Origin: Bin80 sp965219915
GTDB taxonomy: Bacteria > Bacteroidota > Rhodothermia > Rhodothermales > Bin80
Direction: 5' to 3'
Length of the DNA: 64,000 nucleotides
Assembly: GCA_965219915.1 (NCBI GenBank)
Contig: OZ244794.1
Span: 3,224,001 to 3,288,000, forward strand
A model generated the notes under the pieces. It worked only from the letters and a program-made list of their open reading frames with translations. It was not told where the DNA came from and searched no databases. Below, piece by piece: positions 8,608 to 17,112 of this stretch. Both the position numbers and the translations under genes were made by a program. Each line of letters starts with the position of its first letter. Positions within the stretch are counted from its first letter, which is position 1.

Positions 8608-9574
8608 TCGAGGAATCGTCTGGATTATCGGCCTGTTACTGGTCACTCTGTCTGCCTGTCAGACTAACGTTGAGCAGGCCTACCCTTCCCGTCCGCTGAC
8701 CGTTATCGTGCCATGGAAGGCAGGGGGAGGTACTGATACCGCTACCCGCGCCTTGGCTGCCGTGCTTCAGGATGAGTTGGAGCAACCTGTGAATGTGATC
8801 AATCGAACCGGTGGCGGCGGGATCGTAGGACATTATGCCCTTAGTCAAGCCCAGCCGGATGGCTATACGCTGGGTGCCATCACCGTTGAAATTACGATGA
8901 TGCACTGGACCGGCCTTACCCCCCTTGACTACACAGACTACTCCCCGATTGCGCTGGTTACGGTTAACCCAAGCGCAATTACGGTGCGCAGTGATGCTCC
9001 CTGGGAAGATATACATGATCTCATTGCCGCGCTTAGGGAAAGCCCTGGAACCTTAACGGCTAGTGGTACATCACTTGGCGGTATATGGGATTTGTGCCGG
9101 ATTGGATTTCTTGAAGCCGTGGGCCTTGATCAGTCTGCCATGCCGTGGGTCCCCAGTCAGGGGGCAGCACCTGCCCTGCAGGAGTTGCTAGCAGGCGGAG
9201 TGGATGTTGTAACGGCCGCTCTTGCTGAATCCGATGCACTGCGCCGGGCCGGCCGAGTTCGAACACTTGCTCTGATGGCGAACGAACGACTGTCCGTGGC
9301 CCCAGATGTCCCCACGCTCAAAGAACTCGGGATTGACTACGCCTCCGAAGGTGGTTGGATGGTTCTTGCCGCCCCAGCAAATTTGCCGAACGCACGCTTG
9401 GAGCTGCTGCGTGTAGCCGTCTGGAATGCCTCCCGACAACCTGAATTCAGCGTGCCCCTTGAACGTGCAGGATTCAGGTTGCAGCATCTTACCGGAGACG
9501 CTCTTCAATCATTCCTCCGGGAAGAAGATGATCGTAATGGCATACTCTTGAACGAGGCAGGACTTGCCTTATAA
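8600..9574 (+). CDS. tctC: TctC-type substrate-binding lipoprotein of a TTT transporter
   Basis: Substrate-binding protein of a tripartite tricarboxylate transporter (Bug/TctC family). Family blocks include YPSRPLTVIVPWKAGGGTD near the mature N-terminus, NRTGGGG and YTLGAITVE. The leader ends LLLVTLSACQTN, a good lipobox (LSAC), so this copy is probably membrane-anchored and not free in the periplasm. The start is uncertain: ATG at 8564 or 8576 would overlap the DinB-like gene by 32-44 bp, whereas GTG at 8600 gives an 8-bp overlap and a normal-length lipoprotein leader and is used here. The ligand cannot be predicted; carboxylates are usual. Confidence 0.88.
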   Translation: MVDRGIVWIIGLLLVTLSACQTNVEQAYPSRPLTVIVPWKAGGGTDTATRALAAVLQDELEQPVNVINRTGGGGIVGHYALSQAQPDGYTLGAITVEITMMHWTGLTPLDYTDYSPIALVTVNPSAITVRSDAPWEDIHDLIAALRESPGTLTASGTSLGGIWDLCRIGFLEAVGLDQSAMPWVPSQGAAPALQELLAGGVDVVTAALAESDALRRAGRVRTLALMANERLSVAPDVPTLKELGIDYASEGGWMVLAAPANLPNARLELLRVAVWNASRQPEFSVPLERAGFRLQHLTGDALQSFLREEDDRNGILLNEAGLAL

Positions 9575-9992
9575 CAGTGTCTACTTGCGAATACCTGGGG
9601 CAGTATTTGTGATCCTCGCTGCCGCCGTATGGTTAGGCACCCGTAGTTTTCCCTCCCTCCCGGAGGGCTATCCTGGGCCGGGGCTTTTCCCGAATGTGCT
9701 GGCATTCTTGCTGGCGCTGGCCGGAATCGGCCTGCTTTGGCGCCCATCTGCTGAAGTTGACTCCGTTACACAACGACTGCCTGGCAAAGGTTTTGTGCGC
9801 ATCTTGGGCGGACTCTCAGGTGCACTCCTCTTTCTGCTGATCAATCCCTGGACCAGTATTGGTGCTGCAGCTGGTGTGACCTGCCTGGTATGTGGCGTGG
9901 CCATGCGAGCTCGAATCAAAGCGGTCCTGATTACTTCTACAGCCACCGGGATCGTGATACACCTGCTCTTTTCTGGACTGCTGGCCCTCTAA
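9564..9992 (+). CDS. tctB: TctB-type small membrane subunit of the TTT transporter
   Basis: A 142-residue hydrophobic protein with about four membrane segments, matching TctB, the small poorly conserved permease subunit. The segment FPSLPEGYPGPGLFPNVLAF after the first helix is the family's usual loop. It is placed between tctC and tctA; its start (TTG at 9564, or TTG at 9585) overlaps the end of tctC, and its stop overlaps the tctA start as TAATG. No ATG is available in a sensible position, so the exact start is uncertain. Confidence 0.8.
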   Translation: MPYNSVYLRIPGAVFVILAAAVWLGTRSFPSLPEGYPGPGLFPNVLAFLLALAGIGLLWRPSAEVDSVTQRLPGKGFVRILGGLSGALLFLLINPWTSIGAAAGVTCLVCGVAMRARIKAVLITSTATGIVIHLLFSGLLAL

Positions 9993-11470
9993 TGACATTC
10001 GTGAGTTGGGAAAGCATCCTTGCACTGATTGTCGGCGCGCTTTATGGCGCACTCTTCGGAGCAGTACCCGGACTAACCGCTACACTCGCTGTTGCACTTT
10101 TTATCCCGGTGGCATTCTTTCTCGACGCTTCCATCGCGCTTCCGGCGATTATTGCAATTTCTTCGGTAGCCATATACGCTGGCGATGTTGGTTCAGCGAT
10201 TGCACGAATTCCGGGAACACCAGCTAGTGCGGCGTATGCCGACGAACTTCATAGCCTTAGCCGATCGCGAGGTGTGCTATATGGGCTCGGAATCAGTGCA
10301 TTAGGATCGTCAGTCGGTGGCATATTCGGCACGCTGGTTCTTGCCGGTGGAGCCTTGGCTCTGGCCACTTTGGCCGCCATGTTTTCGTCGTTTGAGTACT
10401 TCTGGATTGCTGTCTTGGGTCTGACTGCTGGCATCTTTGCTTCAGGACGTCACCTGCTAAAGGGATTTGCCAGCCTCCTGATTGGACTCCTGCTCTCAAC
10501 CGTGGGGGTCGATCCCACGCTGGGTTATCCCAGATTTCATTTTGGAAACCCGGCTTTTCTCGGGGGACTGGACTACATAGCCGTAATGATCGGGTTGTTC
10601 GGATTCTCTGAAGTATTGTATCACATGGGAGCTGGTACAAAATCTGCCCCGGCGGCACATGCTTCTATCCATCGCAAAGCACTCAGTAATTTTTACGCAG
10701 GCCCGCTGAAATTAATACGTAAGGCCCGCAAACTAGTGATACGATCCTCGTTATTTGGAATTTTTGTAGGATTCCTGCCCGGTGCAGGTGCAGATATTGG
10801 TGCCTGGGTTGCCTGCAGCCTTGAAAAATTGACTGCAAAACGACAGAAAAATGAGGAACGTGTCGTTCTGGCTGGTGTGAGCAGCAACAACGCCGCGGTT
10901 GCAAGTGCCTGGATTCCTGCACTTTCGCTGGGGCTCCCCGGAGACACGGTCACAGCCATGGTTCTGGGCGTCTTTATGATGAAAGGAGTGACGCCTGGCC
11001 CACTCCTGTTTCAAGAACAGATGCCCCTAATCTGGATACTCTTTGGCACCTTCCTGATTGCAAATCTCTTATTGTTGCCCACCGTAGGGCTCCTAACGGC
11101 CCGCTTAGCAGGCACAGCGCTGCGCCTACGTTTTAGCCTGCTTTTACCTATAATCGCTGCAGCGTGTGTTACGGGAGCCTACGCGATAAACCACAACCCC
11201 CTGGATGTGGGCATTATGGTATTGATGGGGGTGGTCGCTCTAATGCTACGTAGGGGAGGGTTTCCGCTCGCGCAAGTGGTCTTGGGTATGGTATTGGGGC
11301 CAATCCTTGAGCAGCATTTCATGGTGAGTGCCATCAAATCCAATTGGGATCCACTCAGCTTCTTTGACCGCCCCATCGCGCTCGTCTTGATGGGGGCCTG
11401 CATTGCAACGGTGATTCTTGGCATCATTGCACACAAACGAAGGCTCACTGGTGGAGACAAAAGTAGTTGA
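9992..11470 (+). CDS. tctA: TctA-type large permease subunit of the TTT transporter
   Basis: A 492-residue integral membrane protein with many hydrophobic helices, the normal size for TctA. Signatures are FGAVPGLTATLAVALFIPV in the first helical hairpin, RIPGTPASAA, FLPGAGADIGAWVAC and LGLPGDTVTAMVLGVFMMKG in the second half, reflecting the internal repeat of the family. The frame is open upstream, but the ATG overlapping the tctB stop (TAATG) is the natural start. With TctC and TctB it forms a sodium- or proton-coupled importer for small carboxylates; the neighbouring amidohydrolase suggests that its product may be the cargo, which is an inference. Confidence 0.93.
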   Translation: MTFVSWESILALIVGALYGALFGAVPGLTATLAVALFIPVAFFLDASIALPAIIAISSVAIYAGDVGSAIARIPGTPASAAYADELHSLSRSRGVLYGLGISALGSSVGGIFGTLVLAGGALALATLAAMFSSFEYFWIAVLGLTAGIFASGRHLLKGFASLLIGLLLSTVGVDPTLGYPRFHFGNPAFLGGLDYIAVMIGLFGFSEVLYHMGAGTKSAPAAHASIHRKALSNFYAGPLKLIRKARKLVIRSSLFGIFVGFLPGAGADIGAWVACSLEKLTAKRQKNEERVVLAGVSSNNAAVASAWIPALSLGLPGDTVTAMVLGVFMMKGVTPGPLLFQEQMPLIWILFGTFLIANLLLLPTVGLLTARLAGTALRLRFSLLLPIIAAACVTGAYAINHNPLDVGIMVLMGVVALMLRRGGFPLAQVVLGMVLGPILEQHFMVSAIKSNWDPLSFFDRPIALVLMGACIATVILGIIAHKRRLTGGDKSS

Positions 11471-11620
11471 CCTGAATTATGAACTATTCTTACCTTGAGG
11501 GATGTACTCTTACCTGACCTGAACGATGCTACAAGCCACTACTTCATCACACGCTCCCACTGCAATAATTCTGAAACACTTCCTGTGCTTCCGGAGACTA
11601 TTCCCTAAGCCAGGTGTACT

Positions 11621-11637
11621 ATTAACTACGCGTTAAT
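11621..11637. promoter_or_regulatory. inverted repeat upstream of the STAS gene
   Basis: ATTAAC-tacgc-GTTAAT, a perfect 6-bp inverted repeat with a 5-bp spacer, about 100 bp before the STAS start. It could be an operator or chance. The rest of 11471-11734 shows no gene or strong terminator. Confidence 0.2.
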
Positions 11638-11734
11638 GCACGAATAGGCCTATCAGCAAAACTTCGTAGAAGCGTCTCTGAATCACGCATGTTTTAGTGC
11701 ACAACACCATTAGTCTCAATCTTCTCAGTTACAC

Positions 11735-12361
11735 ATGTCAGTATCAATCTCTTGGAATAGAACGGATAGTGCTCTTGTCGGAAGCGTTAGAGGCAGAATC
11801 GACACCACCAATGCTTCCATCTTTGATGGTCTAATAAAGACTTGGTCTAGACCTGATGAACCGAGTCTAATCTTGGATTTTTCTGGGGTCTCCTTTATAT
11901 CCAGCGCAGGATTACACAAGCTGCTTCTTATAGCACGCGAATACGAACTGTCTGGCAGACAATTTGGCTTATGTGAACTTCCCGATCCAATACAGGAATT
12001 GATGGAGATTAGTGGGCTCTTCAGGATTATTCAAATCTTTGACTCCTACGATGCCGCGACCGGTAAACCAGGCCAACCATCTGGGGACAAAGATGCTGTA
12101 GACGATCGTGTAGGCTCCAATGAATCCTTTAACATAAAACTCATACGAGACAAGTTCAGCGATATAGCTGAGTACATAATCCAGAAACATGAGCATGTCA
12201 CTGGAACATCGATACCCTCAGAAAAGCTTGAACAGGCACACGCTGAAATTACAGCCGGACTAAGAGACGTTGATGCAGACATGGAAATAATGTTGCGAGA
12301 CTATCGCATGAAACTGTTTCACATTGCCGAAGCTAAGCTCAACAAAGTGCTTGACGAGTAA
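11735..12361 (+). CDS. STAS-domain protein (anti-sigma-factor-antagonist type)
   Basis: A 208-residue protein. Residues 1-105 form a STAS domain like SpoIIAA/RsbV: it opens with a beta strand (SISWNRTDSALVGSVRGRID) and has SFISSAGLHKLLLIA with Ser56/Ser57 at the usual phosphorylation site. Residues from about 125 onward are a charged, probably helical extension (KLIRDKFSDIAEYIIQKHE) absent from minimal antagonists. In the known family, dephosphorylated STAS proteins bind anti-sigma kinases and release a sigma factor. No anti-sigma kinase or PP2C phosphatase gene is adjacent, so this is an orphan and its partner is unknown. Confidence 0.8.
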   Translation: MSVSISWNRTDSALVGSVRGRIDTTNASIFDGLIKTWSRPDEPSLILDFSGVSFISSAGLHKLLLIAREYELSGRQFGLCELPDPIQELMEISGLFRIIQIFDSYDAATGKPGQPSGDKDAVDDRVGSNESFNIKLIRDKFSDIAEYIIQKHEHVTGTSIPSEKLEQAHAEITAGLRDVDADMEIMLRDYRMKLFHIAEAKLNKVLDE

Positions 12362-12422
12362 GAATTGGCGATGTTGTAGCCAACTGTAACGGTTCGATCT
12401 AGGCATTCACAACGGAACCTCT

Positions 12423-12452
12423 GTCGCTTTCTTGAAAAACCGACAAAGCGAC
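12423..12452. terminator. hairpin between convergent STAS and lspA genes
   Basis: Perfect 8-bp stem GTCGCTTT/AAAGCGAC with a 14-base loop, located between two convergent gene ends. It could end transcription from both sides. No U-run follows on either strand, so confidence is modest. The rest of 12362-12584 holds nothing else I can support. Confidence 0.4.
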
Positions 12453-12584
12453 TCCCAACCAACAGTCACTCCTCTGGAGTTTCCATTTACGTATCCCCAA
12501 AACAATCAGACTAGAGCGCCAGCAGGAATGCGGCTTCTTCCCAAACCTGCTCAGGGAGGAACCTGGTCGTGCACACCTATACAC

Positions 12585-13202
12585 TCATTCCGTGACAGGA
12601 CGTGAGTCCTGGATAGGTGAACCCAAAGCTTCAGGATTAACGGATTCCTCCGAAGGCTTCTCAGCAGCCACCCCAGCTAGAAATTTTTTCTGGAAAACCA
12701 GAATACCAATTACTCCCCCTACAATTCCAATATCTGCTACATTAAAGATGGGAAAAAGCGACAAATACACATCCCCGACCAAGGGCACAGAAGAAGGCAA
12801 TCGACCATGCCAAATATCAAAATGAATAAAATCAACCACCCGCCCCTGAAAAAACGGCGCGTAGTCAAACACTATGCCGTAGAAGAGTCGGTCAATGATA
12901 TTGCCCAAAGCACCGCCGAGTATGCATGCCAGACTGACGGTGTACGGTAGATAACCAGCGCGTACGCGGAACATATAGACCGTTATCATAGCGGCGGCCA
13001 GGAGCGAAAAAATTGTGATCAGTCCCGCCGGACCGAAAGTAATCCCGAAAGCCATTCCAGGATTCTCGGTGTATGTAAACTTGAGCCAGTCACCCAAGAG
13101 ATCGATCGCCCCGAGGCGACCAATATCCATATTGAGTCGCACTATCAGCTTTGTCGCCTGATCCAGCACCATTACTCCGGCGACAATCCAAAACAATCGC
13201 AT
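12585..13202 (-). CDS. lspA: lipoprotein signal peptidase (signal peptidase II)
   Basis: LspA removes the signal peptide from diacylglyceryl-prolipoproteins at the inner membrane, needed for the many lipoproteins encoded in this window. Four membrane helices are visible. Conserved blocks: DQATK (14-18), ENPGMAFGI (46-54), GGALGNIIDR (96-105), RVVDFIHFD with catalytic Asp124, and FNVADIGI with catalytic Asp157. At 205 residues it is longer than the usual 160-170 because of an insertion between the two catalytic Asp residues and a polar C-terminal tail of about 30 residues (EKPSEESVNPEALG...). It is separated by 8 bp from the DksA/TraR gene and belongs to the ileS-dksA-lspA block common in Bacteroidota. 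Confidence 0.95.
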   Translation of the reverse strand: MRLFWIVAGVMVLDQATKLIVRLNMDIGRLGAIDLLGDWLKFTYTENPGMAFGITFGPAGLITIFSLLAAAMITVYMFRVRAGYLPYTVSLACILGGALGNIIDRLFYGIVFDYAPFFQGRVVDFIHFDIWHGRLPSSVPLVGDVYLSLFPIFNVADIGIVGGVIGILVFQKKFLAGVAAEKPSEESVNPEALGSPIQDSRPVTE

Positions 13203-13210
13203 ACGACAGA

Positions 13211-13639
13211 CTAGCGATTTTGCTTTAGTTTTGCCTCAATAGAGATCTCCGTATGGGGAACCGCCTCCAGTCGCTCTTTCGATATGGGTTTACCTGTCAC
13301 CCTACATACCCCGTATGTTCGATTCTCAATACGTTCAAGGGCACGGTCCAGGTAACCAATGTACTTTTGCTGACGAGCCAGCATCAGGTACAACTTTTCG
13401 CGCTCCATTGCATCGGTTCCGGCATCCGCCATATGAAAGCTGTAGGCTGAGTCACTCTCCGATTGCTCGCGTGAGTCTTTTATCTGGGCCTGCATTCGTT
13501 TGACCTCCTCAATCGCGTTTCCACGCTTATCAAGGAGTAACGCACGGAAATGGGCCAACAAACTGTCATCAAAGGGAGTCTTTGGGCGGCTACCGTCTTC
13601 GTTCTCCGATGTTGATTTTGCTGCTTTTTGAACACTCAT
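13211..13639 (-). CDS. DksA/TraR-family zinc-finger-like regulator
   Basis: A 142-residue DksA/TraR-type protein, which in the family binds the RNA polymerase secondary channel and modulates initiation with ppGpp. Residues about 30-110 form the coiled-coil region, with the acidic tip DAGTDAMEREK. The C-terminal finger reads GVCRVTGKPISKERLEAVPHT and keeps only one of the four zinc-binding cysteines, a degenerate form I recognise from Bacteroidota members; it may fold without zinc. It is located between ileS (33 bp upstream) and lspA (8 bp downstream) on the same strand. Confidence 0.9.
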   Translation of the reverse strand: MSVQKAAKSTSENEDGSRPKTPFDDSLLAHFRALLLDKRGNAIEEVKRMQAQIKDSREQSESDSAYSFHMADAGTDAMEREKLYLMLARQQKYIGYLDRALERIENRTYGVCRVTGKPISKERLEAVPHTEISIEAKLKQNR

Positions 13640-13672
13640 AGTAAAAACATTCTACTTTTGTACAGGGTCTCC

Positions 13673-16600
13673 TCACATCAGGCGACTCACGCCGACAGTG
13701 AATAACTCCTCACCTATGCTGAATCGTTCCACACGCTCTCCCGTGGGAGACTTGACCGACTCCAACGTAACTGCCAATGTTTCGTTTCTTACATGCTCCG
13801 CAAATCGTTCTATCGCCCTGGACAAATCGTCAGTAGCATTGTACTCGACATGGATCCGGTCTGTAACATTAAATTTTGCGGCTTTTCTGAGGTTCTGGAG
13901 CCTGTTAATACTTTCACGCACCAACCCTTCATGCAGCAACTCTTCAGTGATCACCGTATCCATTGCAACGGTATATCCCCCCTCCTGACCCACTAGCCAA
14001 CCTTTGATTCCCTCGGTCACAATCTCTATATCCTCCGGCTGTAAGTCAAGTTCGAATCCATCTCCGGAGATCGTTAATGATTCGCCTGCTGCATATTTCT
14101 CAAGCTCCTCTGCCTCCAAAGCTAAAATTGCTTTCTTTACTTTGGGCATATGATGTCCAGCTCTTCGACCCAACCGGCGAAAAATTGGACGCGCCTTCCG
14201 CCTTACAATGTCATTGGAGGCATCAATATATTCTATGGTTCTGGCATTCACCTCGTCCAGAATTATTGGCGCAACCGGAGCAACCATGTCTTCCGTACGC
14301 TTGTTGTCCACGACCACCAAAACACGACCCACCGGTTGACGAATATTCAGTTTCGCCTGGTTGCGCAATCCCAATACGATTGACGAAACCACCTGGGCCA
14401 GCTTCATTCGCGTCTCCAATGAAGCATCTACCAGGGTCTCATCCTTTTCAGGAAATATTGCCAGATGAACCGACTCGACTGCCCCCTTAGTATTTACGAT
14501 AAGCTGCCGAAACAACCATTCACTGTAATGCGGAGCAATCGGAGCCATGAGACGCGTGAGCGTCTCAAGACAGGTGAGCACCGTATGATATGCTGCCCAT
14601 TTGTCGGTATCTGATTCGGTAGGGGATTTAGCTTTTGCGCTCCAGAATCGTCTTCTAGACCTGCGGATATACCAATTTGACAGATCCTCTACAAAGCCTT
14701 CAACAGCGCGCGCTGCCCTCGTGGGATGATAATCTGCTAGCGCTTCGTCCACAAATCCCACTGTTGACTGCAGCCGACTCAATACCCACCGGTCCAGTTC
14801 TGGTCGTTCAGCGATCGGAGGAGCTGCCTCTGCACTCGTAAAACCATCAATGTTGGCGTAAGTGGCAAAAAAACTGTAGACATTGGTCAGAGTACCGAAC
14901 AGTTTCCGCTCCACCTCCTTAACCCCAGTGAGACTAAACTTGAGATCCTCCCAGGGCGGTGAATTGCTCATCATGTACCATCTTACCCGGTCTGCCCCGT
15001 GTTCTTTTATCACCTCAAAAGGATCCGGTGCATTGCCCCGGGTCTTGGACATTTTCTCGCCGTTGGCATCCAACAGCAACCCATTCACTACACAATTGCG
15101 GAATGAAACATTGTCCATAACCAGGGCAGCTATAGCGTGCAGTGTATAGAACCAGCCTCGCGTCTGGTCTACCCCCTCAGCAATGAAATCAGCAGGAAAA
15201 CTTCTCTCGAACGCCGCTTTGTTTTCAAACGGGTAATGCCATTGAGCAAATGGCATGGCTCCCGAATCAAACCACACATCAATCGTCTCAGGTACCCGAC
15301 GCATTGTCCCTCCGTCTGAACCGATCCATGTTAGCCCATCTACAAACGGACGATGCAAGTCAATATCCTCATCCCTGGCCGGCAGCTGATCCCCACACCG
15401 TTCACGTAGCTCCTGAATAGAACCTATCACCTCAATGACATCTGGATCACGGTCAGATACCCATACAGGAAGTGGAGTACCCCAAAAACGCTGACGACTG
15501 AGCGCCCAGTCTACATTGTTGGACAACCACTCTCCGAATCGCCCCTGTCCAATAGATTTGGGTTGCCAGCTGATAGTCTCGTTGAGTTCCACCAACCGAT
15601 CACGAATTGCCGTTGTGCGGATGAACCAACTTTCCACCGGGTAACTCATAAGCGGAGTCCCCTTGCGCCAATCATGCGGATAGTTATGCACATAACTGTC
15701 GTGACGGTGCAGGAGCCCACGCCCTCGCAGATCCCGGATGATATGTATATCGGCCTCCTTGAACCAAAGCCCGCCCACAAGAGGCATATCCGGAAGAAAA
15801 TGTCCCCGCAAATCAATGGGGTTCAATACTGGAAATCCATGAAGTTTTCCGACTGCGTAGTCGTCTGCACCAAAAGCTGGAGCTATATGTACGATTCCCG
15901 TGCCATCTTCTGTTGACACAAAATCGGCCGCGACTATCCGCCAAGCATCATGGCTCTGATCTTTGAAGAAACTGAAGAGCGGCTCGAATCGCTCCCCCAC
16001 GAGTTCATCCCCGCTCAACGTCCCGGTTATCTCATAATCATCACGTATCATCTCAAGTCGGGCCCGGGCCAAGATGAACTCTGTCTCGGGAAGAGACGTG
16101 CAGCGAACTGAGACATACTCTATGCCCGACCCAACTGCCAGAGCCGTATTAGAGATGAGCGTCCAAGGGGTCGTTGTCCAGGCAAGTAAGTACGTTTCCG
16201 GCCGGTCAAGCGATTTGAATCGGACAGTCACACTGGGATCTTGAATCTCTTTATAGCCCAGGCTCACCTCATGTGAGCTCAAAATCGTACCCGATCCCGG
16301 ACTGTACCAGTGAATCTTGTGTCCTTTGTAAAGGAGCCCCTTCTCGAAAATTTTCTTGATCAACCACCATTCGGTTTCAATGTATTTTGTTTCGAATGTC
16401 ACGTAGGGATTATCTAGGTCCACCCAATAACCCATTTGACGTGTCAATTCGTCCCACTCCTCCTTATAAACTAGCACACTCTCACGGCACTTCTGATTGA
16501 ACTTTGCCAAACCGTAGCGCAGAATATCTTCGCGTCCATCGAGATTGAGCGCTTTCTCAACTTCAATCTCAACCGGCAACCCATGCGTGTCCCAACCCGC

Positions 16601-16849
16601 CCTACGCTCAACGAGGCATCCTTTCATTGTATGGTACCTGCAGAACACATCCTTGATGGTCCGGGCCATCACATGATGTATACCCGGGTGTCCATTTGCA
16701 GTGGGTGGTCCTTCATAAAAGGTGTACGTAGGTGCTCCCGTGCGCGCTTGGACGCTTTTCTCGAAGATACGCGCAGACTTCCACCAATCACGGATTTGCT
16801 GCTCAATAATCTGGGCGTCAATACGCCGAATTTCCCCAAAACGCTGCAT
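13673..16849 (-). CDS. ileS: isoleucyl-tRNA synthetase, type 2, with GIHH signature
   Basis: Class I synthetase charging tRNA-Ile, 1058 residues from the ATG used here (the frame opens seven codons earlier at a TTG). Landmarks: FYEGPPTANG, the ATP signature region (56-59), RRAGWDTHGLPVE, the editing domain with WTTTPWTLISNTALAVG, the KMSKS loop GEKMSKTRGN, and an anticodon-binding C-terminus. There is no C-terminal cysteine zinc cluster, and RAGWDTHGLPVEIEVEK is of the eukaryote-like IleRS2 type associated with mupirocin tolerance. Oddly, aligning ANG-HP-GIHH with the usual ANG-SI-HIGH puts GIHH where HIGH should be: His and Gly of HxGH are swapped. It heads the ileS-dksA-lspA block; the 260 bp upstream hold its promoter but no obvious riboswitch. 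Confidence 0.96.
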   Translation of the reverse strand: MQRFGEIRRIDAQIIEQQIRDWWKSARIFEKSVQARTGAPTYTFYEGPPTANGHPGIHHVMARTIKDVFCRYHTMKGCLVERRAGWDTHGLPVEIEVEKALNLDGREDILRYGLAKFNQKCRESVLVYKEEWDELTRQMGYWVDLDNPYVTFETKYIETEWWLIKKIFEKGLLYKGHKIHWYSPGSGTILSSHEVSLGYKEIQDPSVTVRFKSLDRPETYLLAWTTTPWTLISNTALAVGSGIEYVSVRCTSLPETEFILARARLEMIRDDYEITGTLSGDELVGERFEPLFSFFKDQSHDAWRIVAADFVSTEDGTGIVHIAPAFGADDYAVGKLHGFPVLNPIDLRGHFLPDMPLVGGLWFKEADIHIIRDLRGRGLLHRHDSYVHNYPHDWRKGTPLMSYPVESWFIRTTAIRDRLVELNETISWQPKSIGQGRFGEWLSNNVDWALSRQRFWGTPLPVWVSDRDPDVIEVIGSIQELRERCGDQLPARDEDIDLHRPFVDGLTWIGSDGGTMRRVPETIDVWFDSGAMPFAQWHYPFENKAAFERSFPADFIAEGVDQTRGWFYTLHAIAALVMDNVSFRNCVVNGLLLDANGEKMSKTRGNAPDPFEVIKEHGADRVRWYMMSNSPPWEDLKFSLTGVKEVERKLFGTLTNVYSFFATYANIDGFTSAEAAPPIAERPELDRWVLSRLQSTVGFVDEALADYHPTRAARAVEGFVEDLSNWYIRRSRRRFWSAKAKSPTESDTDKWAAYHTVLTCLETLTRLMAPIAPHYSEWLFRQLIVNTKGAVESVHLAIFPEKDETLVDASLETRMKLAQVVSSIVLGLRNQAKLNIRQPVGRVLVVVDNKRTEDMVAPVAPIILDEVNARTIEYIDASNDIVRRKARPIFRRLGRRAGHHMPKVKKAILALEAEELEKYAAGESLTISGDGFELDLQPEDIEIVTEGIKGWLVGQEGGYTVAMDTVITEELLHEGLVRESINRLQNLRKAAKFNVTDRIHVEYNATDDLSRAIERFAEHVRNETLAVTLESVKSPTGERVERFSIGEELFTVGVSRLM

Positions 16850-17112
16850 GCCCTTAGAGCTTAAAAGCAAGCACGCTGAACGAATCTTTGACGTTCTTGT
16901 TCGACCACAGGACTGCGCGCCTGCCCCATTCCAGACCGCCTTTTTGTTGGATACCTGCGCCGAAGATCACTGGCACTAGAGAGTTGCGCCAGCGATTGCT
17001 CTATCTGCACTTGTTTGATTTTTGCGGCAAAGGAGCAATACTTCTACTGCCTCCCGCGAAACCTGAGAATGCGAGCGGTGCGTGACTGAGAGATACGGTT
17101 AATCCTTCCTAC

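Noticed and set aside
17080..17100. CTGAGAGA sequence near the purine phosphorylase end, reminiscent of a TPP riboswitch
   Set aside because: Only the short CTGAGA element is present, on the wrong side of the genes, with no second conserved segment.
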